A DNA stretch of 64,000 nucleotides from Aulostomus chinensis (GCA_037954235.1 JBBMOA010000021.1:21949625-22013624), one strand, 5' to 3'. Counted from the first letter of the stretch, positions 1 to 10,417 are shown. Notes: generated by a model from the letters alone, not told the origin. Made by a program: numbers and translations.

Positions 1-1010
1 AAGCGGTCTACCACGCCCTGCCAAGCCCAGCGAACCTCCATATCTGGGGAAAGAGTGAAACACCCTCCTGCCTTCTTTGCTCTGGAAGAGGCTCATTGGA
101 ACATCTACTCAGCTGCTGCCCAAACGCCCTGGCTGATGGTCGCTATCGTTGGCGCCATGACCAGGTGCTTAAGGCTATTGCAGAGAGCTTAGCCTCAGCC
201 ATCAGCTCCAGCAAGCACCATCATGCGCCAAAGAGGGTAGCCCCCTTCATCAAAGCTGGAGAGAAACCCCATGCATGCCAGCGTTTAACAACAGGCCTCC
301 TCCACACGGCATCTGACTGGCAGCTGCAGGTTGACCTGGGAAAGCAGCTGAGTTTCCCCCAACACATTATAACAACATCTCTCCGTCCAAATATGGTCAT
401 TACCTCCGAGGTTTCAAAACACCTGATCATTCTGGAGCTAACAGTACCCTGGGAAGAGCAAATCAACGAAGCCAACGAGAAAAAGCGGGCCAAGTACCAG
501 GAGCTGGTGGAGGAGTGTAGGGTGAGAGGCTGGAGGACCTTCTATGAGCCCATAGAAGTTGGCTGCAGGGGTTTTGCAGGACGATCACTTTGCAAAGTCC
601 CGAGTCGCTTGGGAATTGTAGGAGTAGCAAAGAAGGAGGCAATTAGATCCGCTAGTGAGGCCACAGAAAAGGCCACCCAGTGGCTGTGGATGAAGAGGGC
701 TGATCCGTGGACTGCTGCTGGGATGCAAGTTGGGGCTTTATCAACCCCGGCTGGGTCGCCTGGGCAAGGGTGTCTGATGTTGCGAGACCCGAAACACCTA
801 GTGACCCCAGGATACATCACTGATGATGCATCCCAGCATTTCCTTGTATCACTTCAGTTTCCTTCATCATCAGTTTCATTTGCGTTTGTGTTTTTTTTTT
901 TTTTTTGGAAAAAAAGTAACAACAGATACATTAGGCTCAGTTTTATTTTGTTTTTGAAGAAGCAGCATCTTCTGGTTACACCATCCCAAATAAAGGTATG
1001 ACTCTATTAA
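1..1010 (+). mobile_element. RLE-type non-LTR retrotransposon, 3' end (left edge)
   Basis: The open frame from the left edge carries a Cys-His knuckle followed by a restriction-like endonuclease domain, the usual C-terminal order in site-specific-type LINEs (R2, R4 or Hero group). The reverse transcriptase lies outside the window. After the coding part there is a T-rich 3' region with a T-run near 890-906 and a polyadenylation-like AATAAAG near 989. The exact 3' boundary is not visible; about 1010 is an estimate. No rDNA flank is seen, so if this is an R2-like element it is outside rDNA. Confidence 0.75.
3..1001 (+). CDS. RLE LINE ORF, C-terminal part: zinc knuckle plus restriction-like endonuclease (5'-partial)
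   Basis: The frame is open from base 3. Around 69-115 it encodes C-x2-C-x7-H-x3/4-C (CLLCSGRGSLEHLLSCC), the nucleic-acid-binding knuckle that follows the RT domain in R2-type elements, then GRYRWRHDQVL, a motif typical of this family. Further on, LRPNMVITSE and IILELTVPWE...KRAKYQ match the PD-(D/E)xK endonuclease core that nicks target DNA for target-primed reverse transcription. The first catalytic Asp of the usual RPD appears as Asn here (RPN), which suggests loss of nicking activity. A conserved KATQWLWMKRADPW follows. The protein probably ends before base 1001, because the last ~50 codons read through T-rich 3' sequence. There is no stop in the domain. Assignment to R2 rather than R4/Hero is uncertain. 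Confidence 0.72.
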   Translation, partial: AVYHALPSPANLHIWGKSETPSCLLCSGRGSLEHLLSCCPNALADGRYRWRHDQVLKAIAESLASAISSSKHHHAPKRVAPFIKAGEKPHACQRLTTGLLHTASDWQLQVDLGKQLSFPQHIITTSLRPNMVITSEVSKHLIILELTVPWEEQINEANEKKRAKYQELVEECRVRGWRTFYEPIEVGCRGFAGRSLCKVPSRLGIVGVAKKEAIRSASEATEKATQWLWMKRADPWTAAGMQVGALSTPAGSPGQGCLMLRDPKHLVTPGYITDDASQHFLVSLQFPSSSVSFAFVFFFFFWKKSNNRYIRLSFILFLKKQHLLVTPSQIKV

Positions 1011-1059
1011 CCCTTCGGTTCACCTATTTTTTATTCTTTGAGTATCGCTGTCGTTGTCA

Positions 1060-1393
1060 TTGTCCTCCGCTTATCCGGTTGGTTCCGGGTCGCGGGGGCA
1101 GCAGCCTCAGCAAGGCTGCCCAAACTGTCCTCTCCCAAGCTAGGTCCACCAGCTCTTCAGGGGCAATCCTGAGGTATTCCCAGGCCAGCAGATGGATATA
1201 GTCCCTCCAGCGTGTCCTGGGTCAGCCTCGAGGCCTCTTCCCGGTTGGGCATGTCTGGAACACGTTCTCAGGGAGGCCTCCAGGAGGCATCTTCACCAGA
1301 TGCCCGAACCACCTCAACTGACTCCTCTCTACATGAAGGGGCAGCAGCTTTACTCTGGGCACCTCCCGAATGACTGAGCTTCTCACCCTGTCT
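1060..1393 (-). pseudogene. Rex3-like LINE ORF, extreme C-terminus
   Basis: Read on the minus strand from 1393, the frame gives RDRVRSSVIREV, LHVERSQLRWFGHLVKMPPG and TCPTGKRPRG, followed by an in-frame TGA and then PRTRWRDYI. This is the conserved region after the RT thumb in RTE-type fish LINEs. It lies next to the element's 3' tail and is the other side of the break made by the solo LTR. It is non-functional because of the stop and the split. Confidence 0.7.
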
Positions 1394-1398
1394 CTAAC
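1394..1398. repeat. Target-site duplication CTAAC (left) of solo LTR A
   Basis: CTAAC at 1394-1398 is repeated at 2938-2942, immediately outside the TGTTGTG...CACAACA ends. The sequence across the two sites, with one copy removed, matches the uninterrupted LINE copy B near 26785. Confidence 0.85.
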
Positions 1399-2937
1399 TG
1401 TTGTGCGCTGAAGAGCGAATTGGTCAAAAATAATGATAATTGATAATTATGAATATAATTATCGATTAATAAATACATTACTAATTAATATTAAATATTA
1501 ATTATACGGGGCACCACCCTGATGAGTTCAGGGAAACTATAATACGACCAAACTTGTAACAGTTATCAGTCTTAAACAGAGTTTATCTACTAAACACTCA
1601 ATATTCTGTAACATTAACTACCTAGGGACAGCTCTGATGTTGAAGGATGAGATCCGAGCACTATTGCTTAGACACGTGACCACAAGTTCGTACACAAAAG
1701 ATACTACGACTTCTCTCATATAATAAAAATATATTTATTAACACCGTGTATCAATCAATCAGCAACACGTTGGTACAACTGTTATCTAAACGAAAGACAC
1801 AAGTGATAATATGTGTGTGTGCGCGTGTGTGTGTGTAAACGTGTGTGTGTGAGTGAGTGAGAAAGGGGAGGGGGAGTATGGTTGCCTAGCAACCAGTTAG
1901 CGTCGCAGCAGGGCTAAAAGCTAGGCTAGTTAGCCTCAGCACCATGGAGGTAGAACTTATGGAATGTTAATAACTAAGCGGAGCGCTTAGTGAGAGAGAG
2001 AGAGAGAGAAAGGAAGGGAAGAACAAAGATCAACCCAAAAATGTGTGTGTTAACACACTTGTGCAGTATTAATAACCGGTAACAACTTCTTGAGAGGTCA
2101 CGGTTATTAATAACTAACATCAATAAATAACGTATAATTCTATGTAACTTCTGCTAATTACAGGACTTCTGTCATATAAACAGAGCATTCATAGACATTA
2201 TAGAACACACTAAGCTATTTCTCTGCCCAGAAAATGCCTAGTTAAAGGAATCCTTACTTGACCCGGTGGAGCGGTAAGGGATTCAGTTTCCGTGTTCCGG
2301 AGCGCGGTTCGGCTCGACTCGGAAGGCAGCAGAGCGGCGGCGGGGCAGCCTGCAGGGTCTGCTGGAGTTACTGGTGGAAAGGATGAAGAAGCTGGGATGA
2401 GCTTTCTTTCACCTGGGACCAGTTCACGCGGGTTGCGTGGCTCGATGGTGGCTTCTCTGGACGAGTGAACAGGAGGGAGAGAGTTATCCTTGTAGAGTCT
2501 CTGTCGTCGCTGCACTGTACTCGAGGTCCGAGGTGGAGAACCGGATGGTGGGATCTTCTGAAGACTTGCAAACCACCCAAGGGAAGACAACCACCGAGAG
2601 AAGAAGATCACCGAGAGGCGAAAATCACAGAGAGAGAGAGAGTCTTCTTTGCGCTGAAGTTTTGTATGTGGAGGCCGATGATGTCACTTCCTGTGGGATG
2701 ATACTGGCTCTCAGCCAATAGCATTTGACAGGTTCTTGGATGTGATGAGTGGCCAGAGTTCTCAGAGGGGGGCCAGTGGTCATAACCTTTTACGACCCTT
2801 TGTCTGAGAACATGTGGTCACTTGAATTCAGGCTTTGAAAATGGGTGTTAGGCCTCACAGGCCGAAAGCCTTTCTTCAGCTGGACTGATTGTCACATCTC
2901 TGAATTAATCTCTTGGTCTGGTTGAGTTGGCACAACA
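1399..2937 (-). mobile_element. Solo LTR A (1539 bp) inside LINE copy A
   Basis: It begins TGTTGTG and ends CACAACA (7-bp inverted ends, TG...CA) and is flanked by the 5-bp duplication CTAAC. It interrupts an otherwise continuous LINE, so the ends are well fixed. The + strand starts with an A/T-rich block (1425-1510), then GGGGCACCACCCT, a (GT) run near 1811-1850 and a (GA) run at 1993-2010. Minus orientation is suggested by AATAAA on the minus strand near 1735 and a CCAAT-like plus TATA-like pair near 2660-2720, but is not certain. Short open frames at 2210-2721 on both strands overlap one another and look fortuitous. No internal retroviral sequence remains, consistent with LTR-LTR recombination. 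Confidence 0.82.
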
Positions 2938-2942
2938 CTAAC
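2938..2942. repeat. Target-site duplication CTAAC (right) of solo LTR A
   Basis: This is the exact copy of 1394-1398; LINE sequence resumes directly after it with GGAGAGCCCAGCC. Confidence 0.85.
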
Positions 2943-3657
2943 GGAGAGCCCAGCCACCCTGAGGAGGAAAGTCATTTCAGCCACATGTATTCGCGATCTT
3001 GTTCTTTCAGTCATTACCCAGAGCTCATGTCCATGAGGTGGGGGTTGGAACGTTGATTGACCAGTAAATCGAGAGCCTCACCGGCTGAGGACCATGGCCT
3101 CAGACTTGGTGGTGCTGATTCTCATCCCAGCCGTGTGAACTGTCTCAGCAAGAGCCGGAGGTTGTGGCCTGATGGGGCTAAGAGGACCACGTCATCCGCA
3201 AAAAGAGGAGATGACATCCTCCCGCCACCAAACTCGACCCCTCCACCACACGTCTGCACCTATTCTGTCCATAAAAATTATGAACAGAACCGGTGACAAA
3301 GGGGAGCCTTGACAGGGTCCAACCCTCATCGGGAACAAGTCAGACTTACTGCCAGCAACACAAACCAGACTCTCACTCCTCCAGTAGAAAGACTGAACGG
3401 CCCTTTGTAAGGGGTCATCCACCCCATACTCCCAGAGTACCCCCCACAGGGTGCTCCTGGAAACACGGTCATAAGCCTTCTCCAGATCCACAAAACACAT
3501 GTGGACTGGTTGGGCAAACTCCCATGCCCCCTCCAGCACCCTAGCGAGGGTGAAGAGCTGACCCATGGTTCCACGGCCGGGACAAAAACGAAACTGCTCC
3601 TCCTCAATCTGAGGTTCGACTATCATCCTGACCCTCCTCTCCAGTACTTTGAGTAAG
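2943..3657 (-). pseudogene. Rex3-like LINE reverse transcriptase, broken
   Basis: The minus-strand frame from 3626 shows RT motifs in order: PGRGTMGQLFTLARVLEGAW, VHMCFVDLEKAYDRVSR (first catalytic Asp), then QGSPLSPVLFIIFMDRI. The catalytic FADD motif (LFADDVVLLAPSG) follows near 3170-3200 but in another frame, so there is a frameshift between the palm motifs. Sequence after FADD is shortened compared with copy B, which keeps an FTAECEAARMRISTSKSE stretch. The element would have copied its RNA at nicked chromosomal DNA. This copy is dead through truncation, frameshift and the LTR insertion. Confidence 0.8.
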
Positions 3658-5401
3658 TTCTACTTCAATATTGAACCAGTCAAAAAAAAAAACATTAATA
3701 ACCAAGTTGTCCCTAGATTTCATTCAGAACACATCAGATCTGCATCAATAAATGGGTGATTGGTCCTGGATTAAGGTTTCAGAGAGCAGAGAACGAAGGT
3801 TAAAACAGCACTCGAAAAATCCTACTAAAGCACAACATCATGACCATTAATTTAACATCTGAATCCATCCTCACTAGTGAGGAGCAGTGGACAGTCACAT
3901 TTGTGCTCGTAGAAGCCAACAGATGGAGAGATGGAGGCGGGAACTGCAGTGGTTCTCTTCACACTCTCAAGTTGTCCACTATTCCATTCACACCACACAG
4001 ACATGAACACTTGCAAGATTCCCTAAAATCACAATTCTCCTTGATTTGACCAATTCTGGCCAATCTTAAAGCAGCTGCATCAGATACAGGTTCAGTTTGA
4101 TCTGGAACAGCCTCAATAGGCAAAAGTTTGTAAAGTAACAGTATAGAACATTTTGAAGTCCTCAGACTTCACAATACAAGAAGGTTTTCAATGCCATCAG
4201 ACACCAAAACTGGTCAAGTTTGAACCAAACAATTTTTTTTTTGCCAATCACATGGCAAATGTACTGCCAGTAACTCTCCTCCTGAGGACAGCTAATGTGT
4301 TTTTGTTGTTTTAACCATTTCAAACCTGTATGAGGGAAACAGACTTGTCAGAGCAAGAGGACTGAACTGTGTCACTCCACTGTGAAATGTTCAAGTATTT
4401 CAACCGAGGAGAGCAGAGTTCAGCACACAGTCCCACCCAATCAGTCAGGCCAAGCTAAACGCACACATACAGAGAAGATGATGATGCAGGATTGCTGAAA
4501 CAGTGAGGATGAACTGGCTAAACGGAAGCAGGGGCACAGTCTGAATGCATGGGGGGGCTGTAATTGCTTACAGGTGAGGGTAATTATGGCAGTGAGGGTC
4601 TCAATAGAGGGACAGAAAAGGTCAGTGAGCAAAACAAAACAGGAGGTGAAACATGAAAACAAATTTGTGCACTAATGAGAGACAAGCAGATGAGTGAACT
4701 GAAGTTTAGTCAAATCATTTTTGATGTTACTGGCAATTTTTGTCTAAAAAAATCACAGCACAAAAATTACAAGTCAATACATTCAATTTACATACATATG
4801 TCCAATCTTTGACTCTCAGAAGTTGTTTCATAAGGACAACTTTTACTTTTGTGAATATTTAATATCATTCGATGTTCATGTCCTGATTGGCTGTGAATGT
4901 CCACCACCTGTTGACTCTTGGGCTGTTTCTGCTGCATCTCTGTAAATGTCTTCCTCTACTTTAATTCTTTTCTTTGAGTCTTGAATCAGTTGCATCCTTT
5001 GCTTTCTCCATATGTCTTAAGTTCGTGCAGTGTTTCTCTCCTCTCCTCACCCTATCATTTGGCTCCATTTGGCGTCTGGAGGCTTTTCTTTGTCTTACTT
5101 TGTGCCGTTAACTTTACCAGCAATCGTGGGTTCATGTCTGACGGAGTATAACTGTTGAATTTTCCTTATGCAGACCCACACAAGGGGTTGGGGGGGGGGG
5201 GGGTCAGTGGCGTTTAACCTCCACCACAGACCTGATGGAATAATGATTCTCTCTCAGCAACAAGACAACACCTCCAATACCTCAGAAAGCGTAATGCAGG
5301 ATGCTGTTTCAAGGACAAGGGTTTATTCGGCTTCTCCATTGATTCCTCTTTGTCTTTTCACTTTGCCTTATGTTTAGCTTGCTTGTCACGTTAAAAATCC
5401 C

Positions 5402-5419
5402 AAGGCGTCCTGACGCCTT
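5402..5419. repeat. Compact palindrome AAGGCGTC-CT-GACGCCTT
   Basis: Two perfect 8-base arms are separated by 2 bases. It could be a protein-binding palindrome or chance. Nothing around it identifies a transcription unit. Confidence 0.5.
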
Positions 5420-6085
5420 TCCTTAGGTTCCTTAGTCACATGACCATGAACACCAATACCCCTCTAGAGTTTCTCCCAAGCAGACACTCCTCTGGTCATA
5501 TGTGTCATTTGACATAAGTTTCAGAGACCTTGAAGGTCTTGGGTGGATCTGCAAAGCACCACTGATATGAACGAGAAGACAGTATTGTTCCTGTGTGGTG
5601 TCACAGTGTGATCAGAATTACACTGAGGTCCATTACATCATTGGGACCAGTGTGTAACAGTGTCTAACAGTGTCACACTCCTGTTGGTGCCATATGCTTC
5701 TTATTGGTTGTATGAATGGCTATAAAATTCCTGATATTAATGTGTAATAACATTTTTTCTGCGACCAAATATAGCTCATTATTGAGTTGCTGAGGTGTTT
5801 ACTACCTGTGACTGCCAGCTGGCAAAGATTTCCTCTTTTCAATAATGCACACGTCTGGACAGAGCGCACTAGATTAGCACAAGACACTGGAGGAGGCTTT
5901 AGCAGAGGATCCAGTTTGTCTCTCACCCTTTAATCAATGTGGTGTTTAGTTCCTCTTTCTCACTCACATGCCACATTTTCACCTGGATGAGTTAGTTAAC
6001 GTTCGTCACTGCACACTGGCAGTATGAGTTACATAAAAACAGAATGAAAGTAGAGCTTCATAGCTTGGTGTTCCAGATTGGTAGG

Positions 6086-6255
6086 AATGCCTGGAGGGGT
6101 TGCCTTCAAATTAGACGCAAGTATCCACTGTGATTCAGGATGAACTGAAACGATGCTGGTGGTAGATATTCCTCTGATTTACCACAAACACCCACCGGGC
6201 ACCAGGATGATCTGACAAGACTTTGGTGGTCAAAGTTCAGGCTCACTGTGACCTC
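6086..6255 (+). repeat. Degenerate dispersed repeat, copy 1
   Basis: It shares the blocks 'tatccactg..gattcaggatga.ctgaaa' and 'ggtcaaagttcaggctcactgtgac' with 43985-44110. I recognise this as a common, decayed interspersed repeat in fish but cannot name its class. Confidence 0.45.
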
Positions 6256-6835
6256 ACATTAACACTTAATGAATTTCTTCTGAATTGATAATACATCAAA
6301 GTGAGAAAAATTACTTTTTAAATGTAGTTCCTTTTGAATTGCTCCACCCCTGAGAGCAGAGGTGGAGGAGTACAGTAGGAGGTCGGGTTATGCTGACTGG
6401 ACTGCAGTCATGAGCCGGATCATGTCGTGGGCAGGTTCTCAAAACCTCAGGGAGGTAAAAGATGCCAGCAACAGCCCGTCGACCCTGGCTGGACGTGTAG
6501 CCTCAACATGGAGAATAGATGCAGAAGATCAAAGTCACCGCAATACGTGAACAATATAAAAATAAAATCTTACCTAGATGCACAAAAAGTTTCTTAGAAC
6601 AATTTAACAAGAGGATCAATTTCTCAATCCTTCAGAGTCAATCAGACCTTTACATGCTCTCCTGGATGTTTCCCTAGAAGGAGGAGGCAGCCTAAAAGCT
6701 TATTTGTGCCTAATACTTGTGTAGCTCTGGGAGCAGCAGCTATGGAACGTGGAGGTGTGTAAAGCCTGGGAGCACACAGAGAGAACGCCGCGGTAGACTA
6801 ATCATCAGCACCGCCGAGTAGCGTCAGTCGCATCT

Positions 6836-6843
6836 GTTGTTGG
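6836..6843. repeat. 8-bp target-site duplication GTTGTTGG (left)
   Basis: It is repeated exactly at 7841-7848 on the other side of the hAT element. Confidence 0.85.
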
Positions 6844-7161
6844 CGGCATTGGGCACGTTACTTTGAAAAAGTAATTAGTTACTAGTTACCAGGGAAAGTA
6901 ACTATTCCGTTATTCTTTTTTAATTTATTTACAAAATGTCTTTCTGCAGGGCAGAGTTGCTCCTCTCCTCTGTATTTTGCCTATGAGGGCTCTGAAGGAG
7001 TCTGAATCAACTCTTGACAACAGCAGCATGTTTTCAACAACATAACGGTCTATCAGTTTGTTAAGATCTGTCTGTGTCACAAGTTTTGTGGAGTGGGGCA
7101 GAAAACTCCAGCTTTGGCTGCTTGGACAGTGTGGCTCCGTGTCCTTCTTTGTTAGCGGAGC

Positions 7162-7431
7162 TCATTTTTGCAGCACCTGCTTGCTATCACCATTAGCCGT
7201 GTCAACGGTGTTTCTGGCCACTAGTTTTGTAACAGCGTGAGCCGTCGAGAGGTGCTTCTTTAAAGTGGGGTTGCTAACGTTGGACGTTGACAGCCTCTTT
7301 GCTGTCGCTCTGGAAGGACATAATGTACAGTCAACATGTATATTTTTACCTTTAACCTCCATGAAGTTAAAGTACTGCCTATACTTCCATCTTGAAAACA
7401 TCGTCTTTCCCCCTGACTCTGGATTCGACAT
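7162..7431 (-). pseudogene. hAT transposase N-terminus: BED zinc finger
   Basis: The start is taken at 7431 (MSNPESGG), because the longer frame to 7551 only reads the (CA)n microsatellite as His-Thr repeats. Residues about 10-62 form a BED finger: W-x2-YF near the start, DCTLC (C-x2-C) and KKHLSTAH (H-x4-H). BED fingers bind DNA, in hAT transposases the transposon ends. The frame stops at a TGA at 7162-7164. Beyond it, in the same frame to about 6960, NKLIDRYVVENMLLLSRVDS resembles the conserved start of the transposase helical region. The catalytic core is absent. An 89-aa DNA-binding peptide is all that could be made. Confidence 0.75.
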
Positions 7432-7437
7432 CTCTGA

Positions 7438-7442
<5 letters not shown>

Positions 7443-7488
<46 letters not shown>
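7443..7488 (+). repeat. (TG)n microsatellite inside the hAT element
   Basis: About 23 uninterrupted TG units lie in the 5' leader of the BED frame. They expanded within the transposon and can tag this copy. Confidence 0.95.
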
Positions 7489-7491
<3 letters not shown>

Positions 7492-7840
7492 CTGCGTGGT
7501 GGGTTTGTCTGTAAACACCCGCCCACCTGATGTCTCCAGTTGGCTCAACATGAACTCTTACTCTATCTTAGCCAATCATCATTACTTTGGCAGTTATCTC
7601 GCCCCTCCCCTCCCCTATCACCAAAGGAGAAAAACACACGCATTAGAGGCTCCTGTGTTTGTGTGAGCTGAGTCAGATGACAGCTTCGGTGGGTAGCTTC
7701 AGCAACACGTTGTAACGCCGTGTTGGTAACAGTACCAGCGTTGTAACGATAGAGAAGGGATTAGTAAGATTTACCCATGACTGAAAAAAGTAATGCCGTT
7801 AGTAACGGCGTTTATTTTAACACTGTTATCCCCATCACTG

Positions 7841-7848
7841 GTTGTTGG
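7841..7848. repeat. 8-bp target-site duplication GTTGTTGG (right)
   Basis: This is the exact copy of 6836-6843. Confidence 0.85.
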
Positions 7849-10195
7849 GTATTCAATTTCTTACACTAAGGTGATTGAACTTAAAATGCACGTCAAACTT
7901 TACTGACATATTAAAGTTTAATCAGATAGAGCCGAAAACAGTTTAATCTGAGTCAATGAGACACATGTAGTGACACTTGTTTGTGTCCCTCAGACAGACT
8001 GAGAGGTGGTTTTGTGTTCATTAGGAGAAGCTGGTAACTTCAGAAACGGAAACCTCACACGTCATATAATCGCAGGTAGCATCAATTCAGGCTTCTTTAA
8101 AGATGTTTAAGACATAAGAAACTACATTTATCACTCATTATTAAACATCCAGTTAGGAGAAAGAGAAACACAGACATGAAAAATGTTAATCTCCTTGTGC
8201 CCGCTGTTATAGGGCTGTAAATGATCTCGTTATGGGAGTCAAAGCTCAATACTCTTCAGATACTATAGTTTGAATTTTAACATGTTAACATGCACAGTTA
8301 CCTTAGTAAAAAGAGAACATTCTTCTTTCCATGATTGATCATTGAGTACTAAAGACTTTGCATTTATTTCTTATGTATAAAAATACAAAATGGTATTTAT
8401 GTGTTTGTGCAGGGAGCAGAACAGGAGCAGCAACTTCATTATTCTGGGGAGTAGTGCCTCAAAAAGGTTAGAACGTGCATGCACACACATACATGCACAC
8501 ACGTGCCCGCACACATATAGCGCACACACACAAACACATTCATCTGGACATCCCAGCTTTGCTTGCCTTTTTCTTGAGCTTGTAACAGTAACAGCACTGA
8601 CTTCACACCCACCAATACTATCTGGTCCTATTCTGTCATTTTAGCAATACGTGGATGTCCATATATTAAATCTTGTCTGTAATACCTTATATTGCTTATA
8701 AATAGTAACTGGTATAAGCGAAACTCGTATTCAAATCTCTGGGTTATTCAGGTGGCAGGTAATGTTTCCATACTGTGCACTCACCTGCCAGTAGCTGGAG
8801 TGACATCCATTCAAACAAGCCCTACAGGGTACGCTTTTGTGTATGTGTGTGTGACAATGCTGTGTGTGGCATTTGGTGTCTTGACTTATCTGGCTGCGGA
8901 GAGAGCTATGAGAGCTCGCTGTGTAATTGAAATGTCATGCGTACAGGAGAGGAGTTTGACTGAACGGGGAGCCTTTAGCCATGCCCCAACGAGCCCGTGA
9001 CAGATGAGCAACAGCTTCCCCAATGAAAAGTGGCATTCCCCAAACCTATTCCTCCTCTTCCCCTCCTCCTCCCTTTGCACTCATCCCATTGCTGCTTCGC
9101 TCCAGTCCCAGTTCCCATGATTCCTCGCTGCCTATCTGCAGCCTAACTGTGATGAACGACAGCAGCTAGTAGTTGCTGAAATATTAAAATAAATGGTTGG
9201 CGAAATCCAGGTCTGAAGGAATGCCAGTGCATTCATCATTTTTATCTGAGGTAAACTATTTTGTTATTGATGGCGGCAGGGGGCTAGCCACTCAACTGTA
9301 CTAATGCAGGTGGCGAGGAAACACCCTCACTTTAATTGCTGCCAAACTGGGAGACAAAACAGTATTATTCATTTTCACATAATCCAGGGTGATTAATAGA
9401 ACCCTACTGCATCAACTAGACTGCACACTTGCACCCACCCACTTGTCTTACAGGCTCTCCCCAAAGAATAAAGCGATGATGCCAAGTCATTCTAATCCTG
9501 CCTCAACTGGATAATAAACCTGGAGTGAGACAAACAGATAATCTTCCCTGTATCTTCCTGTTAAGATATAAGAAACATAAAGAAAACATAGCCTGAACCA
9601 CAGTGCGAAACACCTGAAAAATCTGACTTAACTCACCATCAGCCCTGACCTTGCCATAGTGTGCTGTGAGTGTGTGTTATGTGTGTATGAATGGCAGACG
9701 CTGTGTGTCGAACATCCAGGCTGCTGCAGAGCCTTTTGGTGGTTGTCAGAGCTGAAAATTTGGCTCCACACAAGTATGTGATTGTCCGGAAGTAAAGGGA
9801 TCACGTTTCCACTCTCTTCCATCCTCAGGTACTTCAAGGGGGGGGAAATGTTCCTCAAACCTTGCAGACAGTGTGTGTGTGTGTGTGGGGGGGGTTCACA
9901 TCTGTGCCGCTAGGTGCATGTATGTGTACCTTTGTCCTCCTGCTTCCAACGGGGTGTCATGACCCTGAGCGCTGGTTGTACACGAACACCAACCCTGGCT
10001 GACAGAGCTGGTGACGGTTCCTGAAGTGAGATTACAAGTTAGTGCTCCTATAACAATGTTTACTACAATACTTATAACACCACAATAGCTTCAAGATGAA
10101 AAAAACTTACTTTGTGAAAGAATAAAGCAATATTTTTCTATCAAAAACTTGTAAGGCAGGGTTAATAGTGATTTATATTTCAGTCTTAGTGAAAA
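7849..10195. other. Gene-free stretch
   Basis: No supported gene. It contains a CA-rich patch at 8485-8540 and short GT/G runs at 9870-9895. The remainder shows no recognisable repeat or conserved frame. Confidence 0.6.
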
Positions 10196-10333
10196 CAAGC
10201 CAATGGTTGCCTGTCTACATGTGTTGGCCCAGCAATGGACAGGCGACCCGTCCAGGGTGAACCCCGCCTCTCACCTGAAGGCTGCTGGGATAGGCTCCAC
10301 CCCCCACCCTTAACAGGATAAGAGGTAGAAAAT

Positions 10334-10334
<1 letters not shown>
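10196..10334 (+). mobile_element. V-SINE-type 3' tail fragment
   Basis: 'tgttggcccagcaatggac', 'gacccgtccagggtgaaccc' and 'gctgggataggctcca' followed by 'aggataagaggtagaaaatgga' form the LINE-derived tail common to fish tRNA-SINEs. The 5' tRNA and V domains are missing. The tail runs straight into (TA)n. The same tail, on the opposite strand, is at 37958-38120. Confidence 0.7.

Positions 10335-10335
<1 letters not shown>

Positions 10336-10389
<54 letters not shown>
10336..10389. repeat. (TA)n then (CA)n microsatellite
   Basis: About 22 TA units followed by CA units sit between the SINE tail and the left end of the Tc1 element. This is a TA-rich site of the kind Tc1 elements insert into. Confidence 0.95.
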
Positions 10390-10394
<5 letters not shown>

Positions 10395-10417
10395 ATTGCC
10401 AAAAGTATTCGCTCACC
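10390..10417 (+). repeat. Left terminal inverted repeat of the Tc1 element
   Basis: It pairs with 11593-11620 as an inverted repeat with few mismatches. Confidence 0.85.

Larger units (their letters stand above)
1045..3657 (-). mobile_element. Rex3-like (RTE-clade) LINE copy A, 5'-truncated, split by a solo LTR
   Basis: The minus-strand 3' end (1045-1393) and the central part (2943-3657) belong to one element, interrupted by the LTR at 1399-2937. The rejoined order is colinear with copy B at 26459-29035. The 3' tail is a short degenerate GACAAT/GACAAC-type repeat after GCGGAGGACAATG. The 5' end is truncated inside the reverse transcriptase near 3657, as expected from incomplete target-primed reverse transcription. 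The RTE/Rex3 assignment rests on the RT fingers and the C-terminal motif ERSQLRWFGHL; it is from memory, not a search. Confidence 0.75.
3658..6835. other. Gene-free stretch
   Basis: No coding frame with a recognisable domain was found. It contains a short A-run near 3685, a G-run near 5190-5202, a GGCGTC/GACGCC palindrome at 5402-5419 and a degenerate dispersed repeat at about 6086-6255. The rest looks like unique or long-decayed sequence. Confidence 0.6.
6844..7840 (-). mobile_element. Internally deleted hAT transposon with BED finger (997 bp)
   Basis: An exact 8-bp duplication GTTGTTGG at 6836-6843 and 7841-7848 brackets the element, the length expected for hAT. The right end (minus strand) starts CAGTGATGGGG; the left end is a decayed version of the same terminus (CGGCATTGGGCA). 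Both subterminal regions carry the ACTTTTTGAAAAAGTAA/GTAACGCCGTT-type repeats seen in fish hAT elements. Inside are only the BED finger and the N-terminal helical start of a transposase. The DDE/RNase H-fold core and dimerisation domain are deleted, so it could move only in trans. Confidence 0.82.

Noticed and set aside
2210..2721. Overlapping frames of 133, 94 and 78 aa on both strands
   Set aside because: They lie inside solo LTR A, read through GA-rich repeats and have no domain.
7432..7551. N-terminal extension of the hAT BED frame with poly His-Thr
   Set aside because: It is read from the (TG)n microsatellite; the inner ATG at 7431 is the better start.
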